DNA of 64,000 bases from Gossypium raimondii (Eukaryota > Streptophyta > Magnoliopsida > Malvales > Malvaceae). This document shows positions 24,801-37,137 of the stretch, one piece after another. Made by a program: the position numbers and the translations under genes. Location of the stretch: positions 51,469,980-51,533,979 of the forward strand of contig NC_068575.1 in the NCBI RefSeq assembly GCF_025698545.1, given 5' to 3'. Under the pieces are notes generated by a model, which worked only from the letters and a program-made list of their open reading frames with translations, searched no databases and was not told where the DNA came from. Each line of letters begins with the position of its first letter. Positions within the stretch are counted from its first letter, which is position 1.

Positions 24801-25580
24801 CCTTTATATATAAACCATATGCTTGAAGTATATAGCAGAGAAACATTAAAAAAAGTTTGGGTGGTCTTCGCATAAACCAAGACTCAACATAACGTGCTAA
24901 CTTCAAACCAAGTGAGATGAAGATAAAGTCAATACTAATTATAAGACAGAACGCACCAGAAAGGAGTGATCTACGACAACTGAGGAACTATGAAACCTCT
25001 TCTAGAGAGCAAGCTAATTACCATTAGTTCGAATCAAAAAACGACCACCATGATCTATCCTAACTAAGAAATTGTATATTAGATTTGAATCAGGCTGTGA
25101 CTTTTTTTAACAAGATTTCTTTTTTCCGTTTAACTTCAATTGCCAATAAGGGCTAACGCCATCAAGTTTCAAAGTGCCTCTCATAACATTATTCTACTTA
25201 TATTACACATAGATATTAAAATAGTACAATCATTCAGAGTTCATGTTAAGCTTCCTAAACCAAATCAGGAACGCATCCAAGAAAAAAAAAAGTTAAAACT
25301 TCAAATTTTTTGTTAAAGAAAAGTGGGGGCGGTAATCACCAATAAACCAATTTGTCCCGCCGAGATCTTAGAAACATGCAAAAAGGTAACTCCATCACAT
25401 CTTAATCAACTGATAACTACTCCAATAGCAAAAAAGTGATTCAACAAGAAAACATAAAATTTTAAACATAACCAAATAAAAGAAAACTTACGGTTGGTGA
25501 AAACTGCCGATTGAGAAAGACCCAGATGCCAAAAAGAGGAGAAGAACCGAAACAACAAAGACCCAGTGAGAAATATCCAT
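18865..25580 (-). CDS. Guanylate-binding family GTPase with C-terminal membrane segments, 602 aa
   Basis: Seventeen exons join in frame: 25580-25492, 24275-24173, 23693-23624, 23495-23457, 23387-23270, 23187-23130, 22469-22405, 22256-22250, 22153-22093, 21834-21775, 21668-21649, 21562-21497, 21117-20950, 20814-20557, 20105-19893, 19459-19188, 19006-18865 (1809 nt). Residues 1-24 (MDISHWVFVVSVLLLFLASG) form a signal peptide or anchor. The P-loop GPYRSGKS is at 67-74, followed by GFGVGHMRDTKTKGIWVWGT, a DTEGFES switch segment and the WLIQRDF motif of GBP-type GTPases. A helical middle follows. Residues from about 480 hold hydrophobic segments (LFNWLVTFSLIMVMVG, IEMAAWVLFIFL, then WAIPIGCAVALWMLYW), and the tail is basic. 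It resembles Arabidopsis At2g38840/At1g03830; the cellular role is poorly known, probably an endomembrane large GTPase. Exon 8 is only 7 nt. The exon 10 donor could alternatively lie three bases upstream. Confidence 0.9.
22250..22256 (-). other. 7-nt microexon (exon 8) of the GBP gene
   Basis: Minus-strand AGTGAAG is flanked by an ACAG acceptor and a GTAAAT donor. It completes an Arg codon with exon 7 and adds Val-Lys, giving YGRVKGQDVAF. Without it the flanking exons (phase 2 and phase 0) would not stay in frame. Confidence 0.75.
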
Positions 25581-28500
25581 TGTTAGCAAAGATCCTACTG
25601 TTCAAATGCAGATAGAATGGTGAAGGTGCGTGCCAAGAGATTTCTGCTGCATCTACAAAAAATGAAGAAAGTGGAAAGGAAGTCACAAGTGCAGAATTGA
25701 AATTTTGGTGAGGGTATGTTGTGGTTAAGAAGGATAGAAGGTCAAAAGTTTACTTGGCTTGGTTCTATTGGTGGGTTAACAAATGTACATCTCGTAGGTT
25801 TTTTCACCTTAGCTTCAAGCGGTCCAGACAGATCTGGGAAGCTGAAGCTCTAAGTTAGCCTACCACCTTTTCCATCTTCCGAGTCTTTTATTTTCTTTTA
25901 CAAACAAAAAATTTTGGTTTCCAAAATTCCAACCTTTTTTTTTTTTTTTTGCTTTATTTATCATTGATTGGATCCACCTTTTCATTGTATTGCTATGTTG
26001 AACTTAATTATAAATATAGAGTTTTAAGCTTGTCTAGATTCCATCGGATGATGAAAAGTAGTATGATTTTTGTTTTTTGTTTTTTTTTTTTCATAGTCAA
26101 TTTGAAATTTTTCAACAATTGTGAGTTTGTCAATATAAAACTCACACAAAATATCACAAAAACACACATTATTTTAACATTTTTAATCGGTTATACTTAG
26201 CTTTATATATAGTAGAAATAAAAGTAGTTTGGCAAATTAGTGAATTTTTTAAGGTGAATTACAATTACAGGGTAGAGCCCGAACAACTAACACGACCAGC
26301 GCGACTTAAATTCAGACCACACCTAGGGCAATGAACGTTATTGACCATCAAACCATCACATAAAATTCACCGGTGTCACTTTAAATAGAAAAAAATATAA
26401 GAGTTGAAATTAAATTGGAATAAAAAAACCCACACAAAATGGTTAATTCAAAATAGAATCTAGTGCAGCATAACAAGTGGTCAGTTTAGGGTTCACCCGA
26501 GCTCCATATATTCATGTTTGAATTGAATATTAATATAACATACCCTCTAACTTATTTTTAGAGTTTTCTCTAACACAAATAAAACGTTTCTTTTCCATCC
26601 CTTTCGCATTATGAAAGAGAATTTTTTTGCTTGTTCATTGTTTGACATTTGATTTCTTTGCTTGTTTTTTATTATCTAGTTTTAGGTGTTTTTTTTTCTC
26701 TTTATCATCCTTTCATGGAGGTTTTTTTTCTCCAGCTTTAGGTCTTCTTTCTTGGTTCAAAATTCCATGAAACAAGACAAGCACTTTCAGCACACTAATT
26801 GTAAGCACGATGGGTGTAGGCTTCGATCTTATATCGTGTTCAATGTTGATTTGAATCTATGGAGGGAACCATATGGTTTTTTGTTGATTTGTTATGCAAG
26901 CAATTACACTTAATATTCCATTTATTTCGTTAAGTATATTTAGGCATTGTCAATGCATTAGCAGAAGCTAATGTTTGAGTGTTTCATTAGCATGACTTCT
27001 AAGCCTAAATTGTTGTTTAATAATAATAAAATACTTGTATAACTATTTTGTAAAACTTCTTACCGAAGTTAAACTAATAACCCGAGTAAAGAATGCCTAT
27101 TTAGTCACTAAGTTCACTAAATAACAATTATCTACATTTACCCTGAACATTTTCACTTGACACTATTTTTCTATTTCAATCAATTATTTATCTATATACA
27201 TGACACTCAAAATTCATTATTTGTCTTCACAATTCACAATTCAAAACACCTTGTTGATAACGAAATGTGATCCGTCTAGTTTAAACGAAACATTTGCCTC
27301 CCAAGCATTATCTCCACACTATATGTTAAAAACATGTTAAGCTTCTTCAAAATTTAGTAAGTACTCACATGAATTCTAATTCTAATTAAATATTTAATAT
27401 AAAATATTTTTAATATATTAAAATTTTATTAGCGCAATTTTATAAATGAATTTTAAAAAGTATTATTACATAATAGATAATCTTAGAGATTTACTTACCA
27501 TTAATTATTACAGATTTTGTTTACGATTCATTCTTTATTTACTTTTTATTACACAAATGCTTTGAATAAACAATAAAAAAACTATAAAGGATGCACGGAA
27601 CAAACACGACAATATTGTGGAACATACCCAAAGGATCTACAACTCGTGGCTTAGTTTTCACACCCAAGTAAATTTCATTTTCTTCTTTATGGGTCATAAA
27701 TAAAAAATGCTAGTAAGCACAGCATTTGATTGGCAACATATCGGAATCATAGTATTATTGAAGGTTAGTTTTACATTACTCGTGTTTTTGAAAATTTGTG
27801 TAATGAAAAAGTGCTTTTAAAAAGTGTATGAAAAAATTGTAATTTTGCTATTTTAAGATGTTTGGTAATGTTGTTAAAAATTATGATTAAAAGTGAAAAT
27901 CTCCATATTAGACATGATAATGGAAAGTAATATTTTCATGACATTTTTTTGTCACGCATTGAGTTCTAATAGTTTGAATATATAATTTATCATAATGATT
28001 TGAGTGTAACGATAAATTTATTTAGATAAAATATTAAAACAATAATTAAAATAAAATTACTATAATTCATAAAAACAATATCAGTTTTGACCCATTTTTA
28101 ATCTCACCTAGGCTTATCCTCTTCTTTAAACCCAATCAATGACCCATTAAGTGATCCCATCTTTCTTCTCTTATTTTATTAATTTGCTTAACAATTTCTT
28201 GGTGAAACAGCAGAAAGAAATGAATGTTGTATATAAACTCAACAGCTTTACTTGAATGATGAAACTAATAAGGGTTAAATGGAATCTTTCACATCCCAAA
28301 CCCCAAAACTGCATTTTTCTCTAGCTTTTCGGTTTGGCTCTAAAAACACTTACATCCCAATTACAGTCTGCAGTCCAAAAGTACTTTTGGGACTCAAGAA
28401 GCAATCCCGAACGCAGCCTGAATACCGGCGACTCCAAGAAAAAAAAAAACAGGTCATCCACAACCCAATGTTAACCAAACATAAGATCCATCATCCTAGT

Positions 28501-28984
28501 CCCTAGAATCCTACTGCGAAGGGGTGATCTCATCCCAAATCTTGAGAAATCTCAAGCTATTCAATATAATTAAGTGTTTATAAGATTAAAACTTTATTTT
28601 AAAAAATCTTAATTTTGAGCTCTGTCCATCAAAATCTACACAAAAACCTCATTTTATCATTTCAAAGTAATGATTTTTAAAATTTAAATTTAATTATAAA
28701 ATATTATTTATAAACAATAAAACCGGTCAACTTGAGTTGAGTCGAGGTTAAAAAGAATATAAAACCAAACTAACCAAATCGGTGGACCGGATCCCTCCAT
28801 TAACACCTCTAAACAGAAGTTTAATTTTCTTCAACTTTCATTCTCTTGATGCAAATGGTGCAAAAAAATTCGGCTCCTTATAACTGGAGTGTTTGCCTTA
28901 AGCTCAATACTGACAAGAAATGTAAAATGTTGATGTTTTCAAGAAAAACGAAACCCAAGTAAAATCTTTTATATGCTCTAGAAT
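25581..28984. other. Intergenic, no gene supported
   Basis: It holds the upstream region of the GBP gene (just right of 25580) and then A/T-rich sequence. Poly-T runs occur near 25935 and 26075. At 27760-27960 there is a MITE-like style (GTGCTTTTAAAAAGTGTATG), and at 28279-28506 a small plus ORF without recognisable domain. Confidence 0.5.
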
Positions 28985-29307
28985 AAAACAGCTAATAAAA
29001 CAATCACTCAATTTTAAAATAGCTAATAAAACAGTCATTTTTGTTTTATTTTTATAACTCAACTTTTGAAAAATAATAAAATAGTCACTAACTTATAAAA
29101 AAAATGATAAAACAGTCACTGATTAATAATTTCCGTTAGTGTCTTAATAGTGTCACTGATGTGACAAGTTAACTTACTACCTTAGATGACTATAGTGAAA
29201 ACCCTCCAAATTTAAACAGAATTTGAAAAAAACACACACTTAATAATAGAGAAGAAGAAGAAGAAGAAGAGACTGTAAAAAAAAAAAGAGTCTGTAGTCG
29301 TTTGCAG
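28985..29307. repeat. Left inverted-repeat arm of the REF/SRPP-carrying element
   Basis: It pairs with 30675-30949 in reverse. The closest match is 29110-29307, and the outer part is more diverged. It includes a (GAA)n run at about 29250-29270 that is also present in the right arm. Confidence 0.7.
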
Positions 29308-29807
29308 GTGGGTGAATTATTGACCAGGCTTGATCGTAGAGTTCCACCAGTCATCAAACTGGTCTCAACCGAAGCCATCTCGGCAGCCCAAAAGGCTCTG
29401 AGGTTGCCCGTGGCGTGGCTTCCGAAGTCCACCGTGCTGGACTGTTAAACACCGCCTCAGGATTAGCAAAATTAGTGTACACCAAGTATGAACCCACAGC
29501 GAAACAACTTTATGCGAAGTATGAACCCAAAGCCGAACAATGTGCGGTTTTAGCTTGGCGTAAACTCAACAAGCTCCCTCTCTTCCCTCAAGTTGCCTCG
29601 GTCGTTGTCCCAACAGCTGCTTATTGCAGCGACAAGTATAACGAGACAGTTGTTAGCAGTGCAGAGAAAGGGTACAAGGTTGCCTCCTATTTGCCTTTGG
29701 TCCCTGCTGAGAAGATCGCTAAGGTGTTTGGTGAGCAGACGACTGAAATGGAGCCATTGGTATCTGAGAGTTTATCTGCTTTGAATCTTTGCTTATGTGG
29801 GTTATGA
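29308..29807 (+). pseudogene. 5'-truncated, frameshifted REF/SRPP-like gene piece
   Basis: After TTTGCAG (an intron-acceptor look) the frame reads [20 protein letters not shown] and [11 protein letters not shown] one-base loss near 29398 then shifts it, and it continues as [20 protein letters not shown] to a TGA at 29805-29807. The pattern is the last part of a rubber elongation factor/small rubber particle protein (REF/SRPP) family member, which in plants coats lipid droplets. The N-terminal REF half and any start codon are missing. About 200 bp of probable 3' untranslated sequence follow. It lies between inverted-repeat arms, so capture of an intron end, last exon and 3' flank by a transposon is the likely origin. 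Confidence 0.8.
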
Positions 29808-30081
29808 CTTGTGAAGATAATCTGGACCTATTTTATGTTTTTACTTGTGACTGTCTCTTGTGAAGGATGGAACAATAGGTTTTAGTTTTCATGTTTGTTT
29901 TCGTTGTATTTTATTTTTATTGAAATAAATTTGTTTTTGATGGAAATTGTTTATATTTTATATTCTGGGGTTTGAGTCTGCAAATTTGTTCTTAATTTGA
30001 TCAATTTAGTTTGACTTGCTTGAATAGATGCTTCCTTTTGATTTGTTTTGAAGCCTCTTCACATATATGTCGTGAAATTTA

Positions 30082-30629
30082 GAGTTTGTTTGATTGCCAG
30101 TAAAATATTTTCCGTAAAATGATTACTGGAAAATATTTTACTTTTCGTAAAATGATTTCTTGGAAAATATGTTACGGTGTTTGATTGAATCATGTAAAAT
30201 ATTTTACATTGCTTGGCGATTTTTGAAAATATTTTTATATTTTAAATTATTTTTACAGATTTATTTATAATAATACTCAATTATAAAGCTACAGATTAAT
30301 CGTTATAAATTGAAAAAACTAATATCAACTAAATTATTTGTAATTGTGTTAAAAAACAAGTATTGAATAATTAAAAACAAGTTCTTGGAAAATCGATAAA
30401 TGAAGCGGTTTTCTACGAAATGAAGGAAGGAATGAAGGAGGCGATAGAGAGGAAAGCACGGAAAATGTCTTACGGAAATTGAAAGGGTAAGACATTTTCC
30501 CTAAAATGTAACTCATTTTCCCTTGTTTTGGAGTTCATTTTCCAAATGGAAAATGTTTTCCGCCAATCAAAAGCTGGAAAAGTTGGAAATGATTTTCCGA
30601 AAAATCAATTCCGTCAATCAAACAGACCC
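30082..30629. mobile_element. Tourist/PIF-Harbinger-like MITE (548 bp)
   Basis: The left end is GAGTTTGTTTGATTGCCAG; the right end reversed is GGGTCTGTTTGATTGACGG, so the termini are inverted. TTA flanks it at 30079-30081 and at 30630-30632, the 3-bp target duplication of PIF/Harbinger elements. The arms share the TTTTCCG/GGAAAAT theme. No coding capacity. It is nested inside the REF/SRPP-carrying element. Confidence 0.75.
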
Positions 30630-30674
30630 TTATTTGTCTTTACTGTTAAAACGACTACAGATGCTATTCCTTGG

Positions 30675-30949
30675 ACCAAACGACTACTGACTTTCCTTTT
30701 TACAGTCTCTTCTTCTTCTCTTATACGATTAAGGGTTTTTTTTCAATTTCTTCTTAATTTGAGCAGGTGTGATAAGTTAATTGGCTAAATCAGCTAGTTA
30801 ATTTGTAACATCAACTGTTCCGTTAAGACACTAACGCAAATTATTAATCAGTGACTGTTTTGTCACGTTTTTATAACGTTAATGACTGATTTTGTTATTT
30901 TTAAAAAATTAAGTGACAAAGTTGGGTGACTGTTAGTATAATTTACCCT
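30675..30949. repeat. Right inverted-repeat arm of the REF/SRPP-carrying element
   Basis: Reverse complement of the left arm, from the CCAAACGACTACTGAC end inward to ATAATTTACCCT at the outer tip. Confidence 0.7.
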
Positions 30950-31622
30950 AAAAATAAACAATGAAAAAAATTTTTGAAAAAAATGTAAAATCTTAAGTAT
31001 CGATAAAGAAGACATTTATTTTTATTTCAGATCATCTGGATTTGGTTTGGATTTTTCTATTCTCTATTATGAAATTTCAAAAAAAAAAAAATCTTTGATC
31101 CAACGACATCAAAACTCACCCTTTTTCTTTTTTGTCAAAACGCCTTACTCTAGAAAAGATAGTTTACATTTGGATTTCATCTTCTCTAAAACTTAAACTT
31201 CCTGAATTTAAAAAATAAAAGTCTATTCAGCTTTTATATTTTTTTACGCTGAATTGAGCTGGTTGGTATAATATTTCAATTAATTAATTTTTTTTATGAC
31301 AGTTAACTACCTTTTTCACTACAAACAAAATAATTTTATTAACACTTGACTGAATTTTGATTCAAAAGACAAAAATTGAGAAACTGGACTATCTCACTCG
31401 AAACACTTTTTAAAAGATTATGCGATACAATTGAATCGATTAAACTTTTGTGGAATAAATATGCAGCCGCATGTGAACCTTTCGATATCATTCTATTTAA
31501 TGTTTGCTCAATTATTCTTCACCCACAAATGCAATATAGGTGTTAGGCTCAACAATAATGATTTCCCCATATACCAAAATTTGTGGTCACTCCACCAATA
31601 GTAAGAGATGTAAGAATTGAAT
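30950..31622. other. Intergenic, no gene seen
   Basis: A/T-rich DNA between the inverted-repeat element and solo LTR C, without a credible ORF. Confidence 0.5.
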
Positions 31623-34234
31623 TGTAACACCCTTTAACCCCAAACCGTCGCTGGAATAGGGTTACGAGGTATTGCCGGACATATCAAACAATTTACAAAT
31701 ATTTCTTAAATAAATAACCAACATATTAAAATAAATCATAATTCATATAAATTTTACTAATTGACTTCATTCTTCTTCTTTTTTTATTATAAATTTCAGT
31801 AGCATTTCTGCTTATTTTTACATAAAACCCCCTACAAATTTCAAATCGCAACCAAACCAATCTCAGTAATTCAACCAATACATTTATATACTTAAATTAT
31901 ACTTGACATAACAACTTAATTAATGAAAATCCTATTATCATTTCTAATTAATTCATAAAACTAATCAAGCCATTTCAACTCAATACCAATGTTATAAATA
32001 ACTTCTACCATTTTACTAATATAATCATCAAAACATCAAATACCTTTCTTTACAACAAAATTATATAACATACCAAAATAGCCATTATCATTCTTATGTA
32101 CATGCCACTTTCATTTAAGGAAAAAAACATCACCGAATCTCTATGCAGGAGTCGGGATTGACCTGGATGCTGGACCGAGACTCTGACCCTTTTTTCAACC
32201 TGCACACGGAAACAACCGTACGCTGAGTATTTTATACTCAGTGGTGTTACCATAATTCAAATTATAATAGCAATAAAGAATTATAATTACCGAGCATATA
32301 ACTATCCGATTTGTTAAATATCAATTAATTCATAAACTTTCATTATTTGACAATAACAATACAATTTTTATCTATTCTTCAATCTCAATCACATATCACA
32401 TGTAGCAATTTCAATCACTACATAAACATTAAATTCATGCCTTTCATTTTCAATATCAATTTCAATCCGCAATTTTAAATTTTCTCATATTCAATACCAC
32501 AATCGATCAAATTCATTTGATTTTCTCATTTCAATTATTCACCCTATTAACAAATCCAGACTATGACGGATACACGGATTCCAACCCAAACACACCAGTA
32601 CAGCACATTGTGCCTAAAATGGTAACCTGATCAGTATACGACACATAAGTACCTGAAACGACACACGAGATGTCTGATACGACACATAAAGTGCCTGAGA
32701 TACGACACATAAAGTGCCTGATCGGCAAAGCCGATAAATCCCGTACTCTTCCAAATCCTATGACATGCCAACTATATCCGACTTAGCCCGACTAGTTAAT
32801 AGGGTATTCAAATTCTCAATTCACTTTCTTTTCCAATTCAAGATCACTTTTCCACTTTCTAATCAATTAACAATCACATATAATCATATTTCAATTCAAT
32901 TCAAACCACTTTTCAATCAATACACAATTCACATTTTCACACATATTCATAAATTAATTCACTTTATTTAATTCACATCTTAAATTCATTTTCCAATCAA
33001 ATTCAAACCACTAATTACTTTTTAATCAATATACATTTCAAATACTCACATACTTCCATCATTCAATTCAAATCACTATTATCATTTCCATTGCTTACCT
33101 AATTTTACTTACCATGCATTTTAATTAAAATATAACAATTAATAATAAATAGATTTGAATTATAGTAATACAAACCGGAATTCTCTTCGGATTTAATCCT
33201 CGACGATCTTTTCTTTTCCTTTTTGGGCCGATGCTTCAGGCTCGATATTAGCTACGAACAATTAAAATAATTTCACAATCATTAGCACAAAACAATTTAA
33301 TTGCTGAAATTTTTATCTAACTTTTACTTTAATTCTAATTTAATCCTAACTAACCTATATATTTTCTTTCTCAATTCATACCTTTTACTACTTAATTTCC
33401 TACCAAACTCACATTTAACTATCTAATTTTATCATATTTTCATAATTTCGAAATTATTTCAATTTAATCCCTAAAATTCAAAATTTATAGCTTACTTTAC
33501 AATTTAACCCCCTTTATCAATTCTAACTAGAAATTCTATCAAATAAACCCTCAATTCCATCATTTATTCAACATAAACCCTACTCAAAAATCTATTATTT
33601 TTCAAATTTTAACTTAAATCCAAGAGTATTTCACTCTAGGATTCCAAAAACATCAAATTTATGAGAAAATGACTTGATTTAGCTTACCTATTAAACTTCA
33701 AGCTTCAAAATCTCAATTTTCCCCCTTTCTTTTCTTTCCCTTCCCCTGTTTTCGTCTCTTTCTCTGTTTCTTTTCTGTTCTTCTTCTCTTTTTCTATTCT
33801 TTTATTTCATTTGTTTTCTTTTACTTTTTGTTATAATAATATAATATATAATAATTAATATAAATATCTTTTACCACACATGTCATATTCATAACCATAC
33901 TTTGTCTTAATTTAATAATAATAATTTAATAATATATTTAATAATTTAATAATCATACTTTTATGCTTATGCGGCCTCAAATTTGACAATTGGCATAATT
34001 GTCTATTTAATCCCATTTATTTTATTTTAATCTACAATTAAATTTTTACTTTTATTGTAATTTAATTCTTTTACTAATTACTCTTAATTTAGATTAAGTT
34101 CACCTAATTAATACCTAATTAAGCACTAAACTAAACTCATAATTATTTCTAATAATTATTTTCGAACTCAATTTACTAAGACGGAGGCCCGATATTATAC
34201 TTTTCCGATGCCCGTAAATTTTTGGGTCATTACA
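31623..34234 (-). repeat. Solo LTR C, Ty3/Gypsy type (2612 bp)
   Basis: Plus-strand ends are TGTAACACCCTTTAACCCCA and TTTTTGGGTCATTACA. The flanks are perfect 5-bp copies: TGAAT at 31618-31622 and TGAAT at 34235-34239. There is no internal coding region and no second LTR. Read on the minus strand it starts TGTAATGACCCAAAAATTTA and ends with the GGGTGTTACA end type also seen in LTR B, so the orientation is minus. Confidence 0.85.
32600..32730. repeat. Short tandem array (GACACATAAAGTGCCTGA units) in solo LTR C
   Basis: Four or so units of about 25-32 bp: ACGACACATAAGTACCTGA, CGACACACGAGATGTCTGA, CGACACATAAAGTGCCTGA, CGACACATAAAGTGCCTGA. It lies in the same relative LTR zone as the arrays of LTR B, counted from the 5' end of each LTR. 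Confidence 0.7.
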
Positions 34235-34239
34235 TGAAT

Positions 34240-34681
34240 AATGATTACCATTTTTTAGATTATTTTCCTCACGTGACATGTCATGGTTGTCACACGTTAC
34301 AAAAATTAATATTATTTCAATAAAAATAAAAAATATATATAGAAAAGCCAAAAAAAAAAAGAAAGAAGAAAAAGAAAATTATAAATGACAATGAATTATG
34401 TAAAATGGTTTCTCCATTGGTTGGTGTGGAGTTACTAGTGTAAAAAAAAATCACCATCAAAATTATGGTAATTCATATCATTTCGGTTTAAATGGATATT
34501 AAATAATGTAAATTATATTTGAATTAAAATTTCAGTGTTTCGACTTATATCAATACATATTGTGAGTATGATGGGTTATCTCCTAGGGCGGCGTCCATTT
34601 CATTTTGAAATTTGGTGGTTGATTCATAGCTCTCATTGGAAGATCAATAGTTGAAGTGTTTGTATTGATTTAAATTAAAAG
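34240..34681. other. Intergenic, no gene seen
   Basis: A/T-rich DNA just right of solo LTR C. The small ORFs here are not credible. Confidence 0.4.
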
Positions 34682-34714
34682 ATGAGTGGTGCAAGCAAAG
34701 CAAGTGCAAGGGTT

Positions 34715-34921
34715 TCTAATGGGTCAACCATTTCGGGCGCAATGTATAATCAGTTGGCAAAGTGTGGAGTGGTGGGGGCTGGCTAGCTTGATTTCTCTGG
34801 ACTGGAGGTTGTTGATTAAACGTACACGGGCATGCCTCGTGTTGTACCATCCATCTCTGAATGCTTTCAAGTCTTTGCTTCAACTTTTGGAACCTCATTG
34901 ATTGGGGATCTTCATCACCCT
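34715..34921 (-). CDS. Possible orphan last exon of an unrecognised gene, interrupted by the Tat element
   Basis: On the minus strand, an acceptor-like phrase (TTATACAATTGCAG) precedes an open frame reading GDEDPQSMRFQKLKQRLESI, then RWMVQHEACPCTF and a Gln/Pro-rich tail ending in a stop near 34715. The acceptor sits 40 bp from the Tat element's left LTR, so the upstream part would lie right of 51514. I do not recognise the protein, and no convincing upstream exon was found there. It may equally be a chance ORF. Confidence 0.25.
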
Positions 34922-34962
34922 GCAATTGTATAAAACTCCTCATCACAACAATATATACAACC

Positions 34963-37136
34963 TGTCGAAACCGTTTTTTGAAAAATAAAAATTTAGTTGT
35001 CGACTTTAAAAATAAAACTGGAGTCGCCACCGATCCTTTATTAAGGTGTGATCGGCTCACCATAAAAATTATTTTGGTCTGCGAATTTTGAGAAAACAGG
35101 TTGGGGAGTCAGTTACGCACGAGGAAGGGTTAGCACCCTCGCAACGCCCAAAAATCGGTACCAAATTGACTATTTGATGTCTTAGTGTCGAAGGTTTAAA
35201 AAGATTTTAAAATAAGCTTGAATGATGAAATTTGCAAAAGGATAACCAATTGTTCAAGTCATGTAAAGAAACCGAGTCCCAATACGTTAGGGTACAATTC
35301 CTCATAATCCCCGAACTTTGAATATCAGTTTTATTTTATGCAAAAATCTTCATTTCGAGAAAGTAACAGGCCACACCCAATACGTTAGGGCACGACATGT
35401 TAAATTCACAAAAATGATTTTTATGCTCATGCATTTTGAATAAAGAATATTCTCGGTCATTTAAGATTGACAAAGAAAATCAGAACCTAATACGTTAGGG
35501 CTCAATTTCCCTCGAAAATCCCAAACTTCCAATAATGCTTTTATTCAAAAAAAAACCTTTAAATCAAGAAAATAACTTTGATGAATGGTTAAAACCAAAA
35601 TACATTTTCACAAAGGGTATGTTAAAAAGTTAATATACAATATGATACAGATACTATAATTTACAACATATACGAATAAATATTTGCAAATATATATATA
35701 TACAAATACAATATAACATAAAGTTGCAAACATATGTATACATATATCTAACACATATACAAGTATACATGCAAATAGAAGGAATAAAATATATCCAATA
35801 AAACAAACAAAAACATGTATTCAAAATAAAAGAGAAAAATGCATATGTATATAAAAAATGGAACAGGATAATAAAAACATATTTATAAAATGTATATATA
35901 TATATATAATATATAATATATAAAAGTTAAAAGAGATAAAATATATATATAGAAAACGTATGTAAAATGCATGTATTTATATAAGTTTTAAGAATATATA
36001 TATTAGATAAAGAAATATGTATATATACTATATATTAAAAATGTGTGTATACATATAGAAATAATAATAAATGATAATAAATTATAAAGCAATACTTCTA
36101 AAAATTTTAATTAAAAAATGGCAAAAAACAAAATAATCAAAAAAAATGAAATTAAAATTGAACGGGGACTAATTTGCAATGCGCGCATTATATGAGGGGG
36201 CCCAAATGGAAATAATCCCACTCCCTAAACGGTGCGCAGCACTGAGGACTGGTTTGAAACAAGAATAGAACATGTGGCCAAAATTAAAAGAAATAAAAAG
36301 TTGATTTAAACAACTTTTAAAAACTGAAGGACCAAACGCGCAAATGTACCATTCAGGCCCAAGACGCGCGGATCCTCCCCGGGTCGGGTCACCGCGTGGG
36401 TATAGCCCTATACGGCGCCGTTTTGGGGCCACAGGAACGGGCCCTAAACGACGCCGTTTTGCCATCGTTACAAAACCCAAAAATTTCCCAAGAACAACTC
36501 ATTTTCCTTTCTTTTTTCGCCAAACAGCAGAGAAATCCTTTGTCAGGGTTTTCATACCCAAACACACCCATTTAATGCCGCCGTTCATGCATTCGCTTCA
36601 AGCCTCGGCCCTCCGCCAGACCTCCGATTCGGCCTTGTGACGTGGGCTTCATCGGCGAAGCTTCGAAGGTAAACCCCTCACCCCTTTATTATTATTTCTT
36701 AAAAAAACTAAAATAAAAAGAGCCAAGCATATATTGAAGAAAACGGTTCACCTTAGAATACTCTCAGTGTTTCTTTCAATTTTCTTGTGTATTTCTCCGT
36801 ATATCCGTCCCCCCTTTCGTTTTACAGATTAAGAGGCCTTTTATAGGCCGAGAAGGAAAAAAAATAATCAAATCTAAATGCTATTTTTTGCTGTTTCTTC
36901 TCTCTGGGACTCTTTGAGTCCGTGTTTTTGCAGGTGTTCGTGGAGAGAAACGTGTGCGTGACGTGCGATGGCTGGAGGCTTTGCTGGAGGCGGAGGCTGC
37001 GGCGCTACCTGCTGCTAGGGTTTTCTTTTTTTGTTTTTTAGCTTTGGGCTGAGGTCTGTATTGGGCTTAGGTTAGTTTTGTTGGGTCTGACATGTTTTTG
37101 TTTAGTTTGGACCCAGGCCGATTGGGCCTTATTACA
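34963..37136 (-). repeat. 3' LTR of Tat element (left, 2174 bp)
   Basis: It pairs with 49343-51514. Over the first roughly 690 aligned bases I count about a dozen base differences, mostly transitions. The stretch matching 36340-36660 is more diverged, and TA-repeat tracts near 35680-36060 differ in length. This is the downstream LTR for a minus-strand element. Confidence 0.93.
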
Positions 37137-37137
37137 G

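Larger units (their letters stand above)
28985..30949. mobile_element. Terminal-inverted-repeat element carrying a REF/SRPP gene piece (Pack-type)
   Basis: The left arm (about 28985-29307) and the right arm (about 30675-30949) are inverted, colinear copies. Shared blocks include CAGTCACTGATTAATAATTT, GTTAGTGTCTTAA, a GAAGAAGA run followed by GACTGTAAA, and TAGTCGTTTG. The right outer end reads as GGGTAAATTATACTAACAG on the minus strand, a terminus style I associate with Mutator-like elements; the left tip is eroded. Between the arms lie a REF/SRPP exon with 3' flank and a nested MITE. There is no transposase, so it would be non-autonomous. Superfamily is inferred; no 9-bp target duplication could be fixed. 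Confidence 0.6.

Noticed and set aside
28279-28506. Plus ORF of 75 codons starting MESFTSQTPKLHFSL
   Set aside because: No recognised family and no splice-supported continuation.
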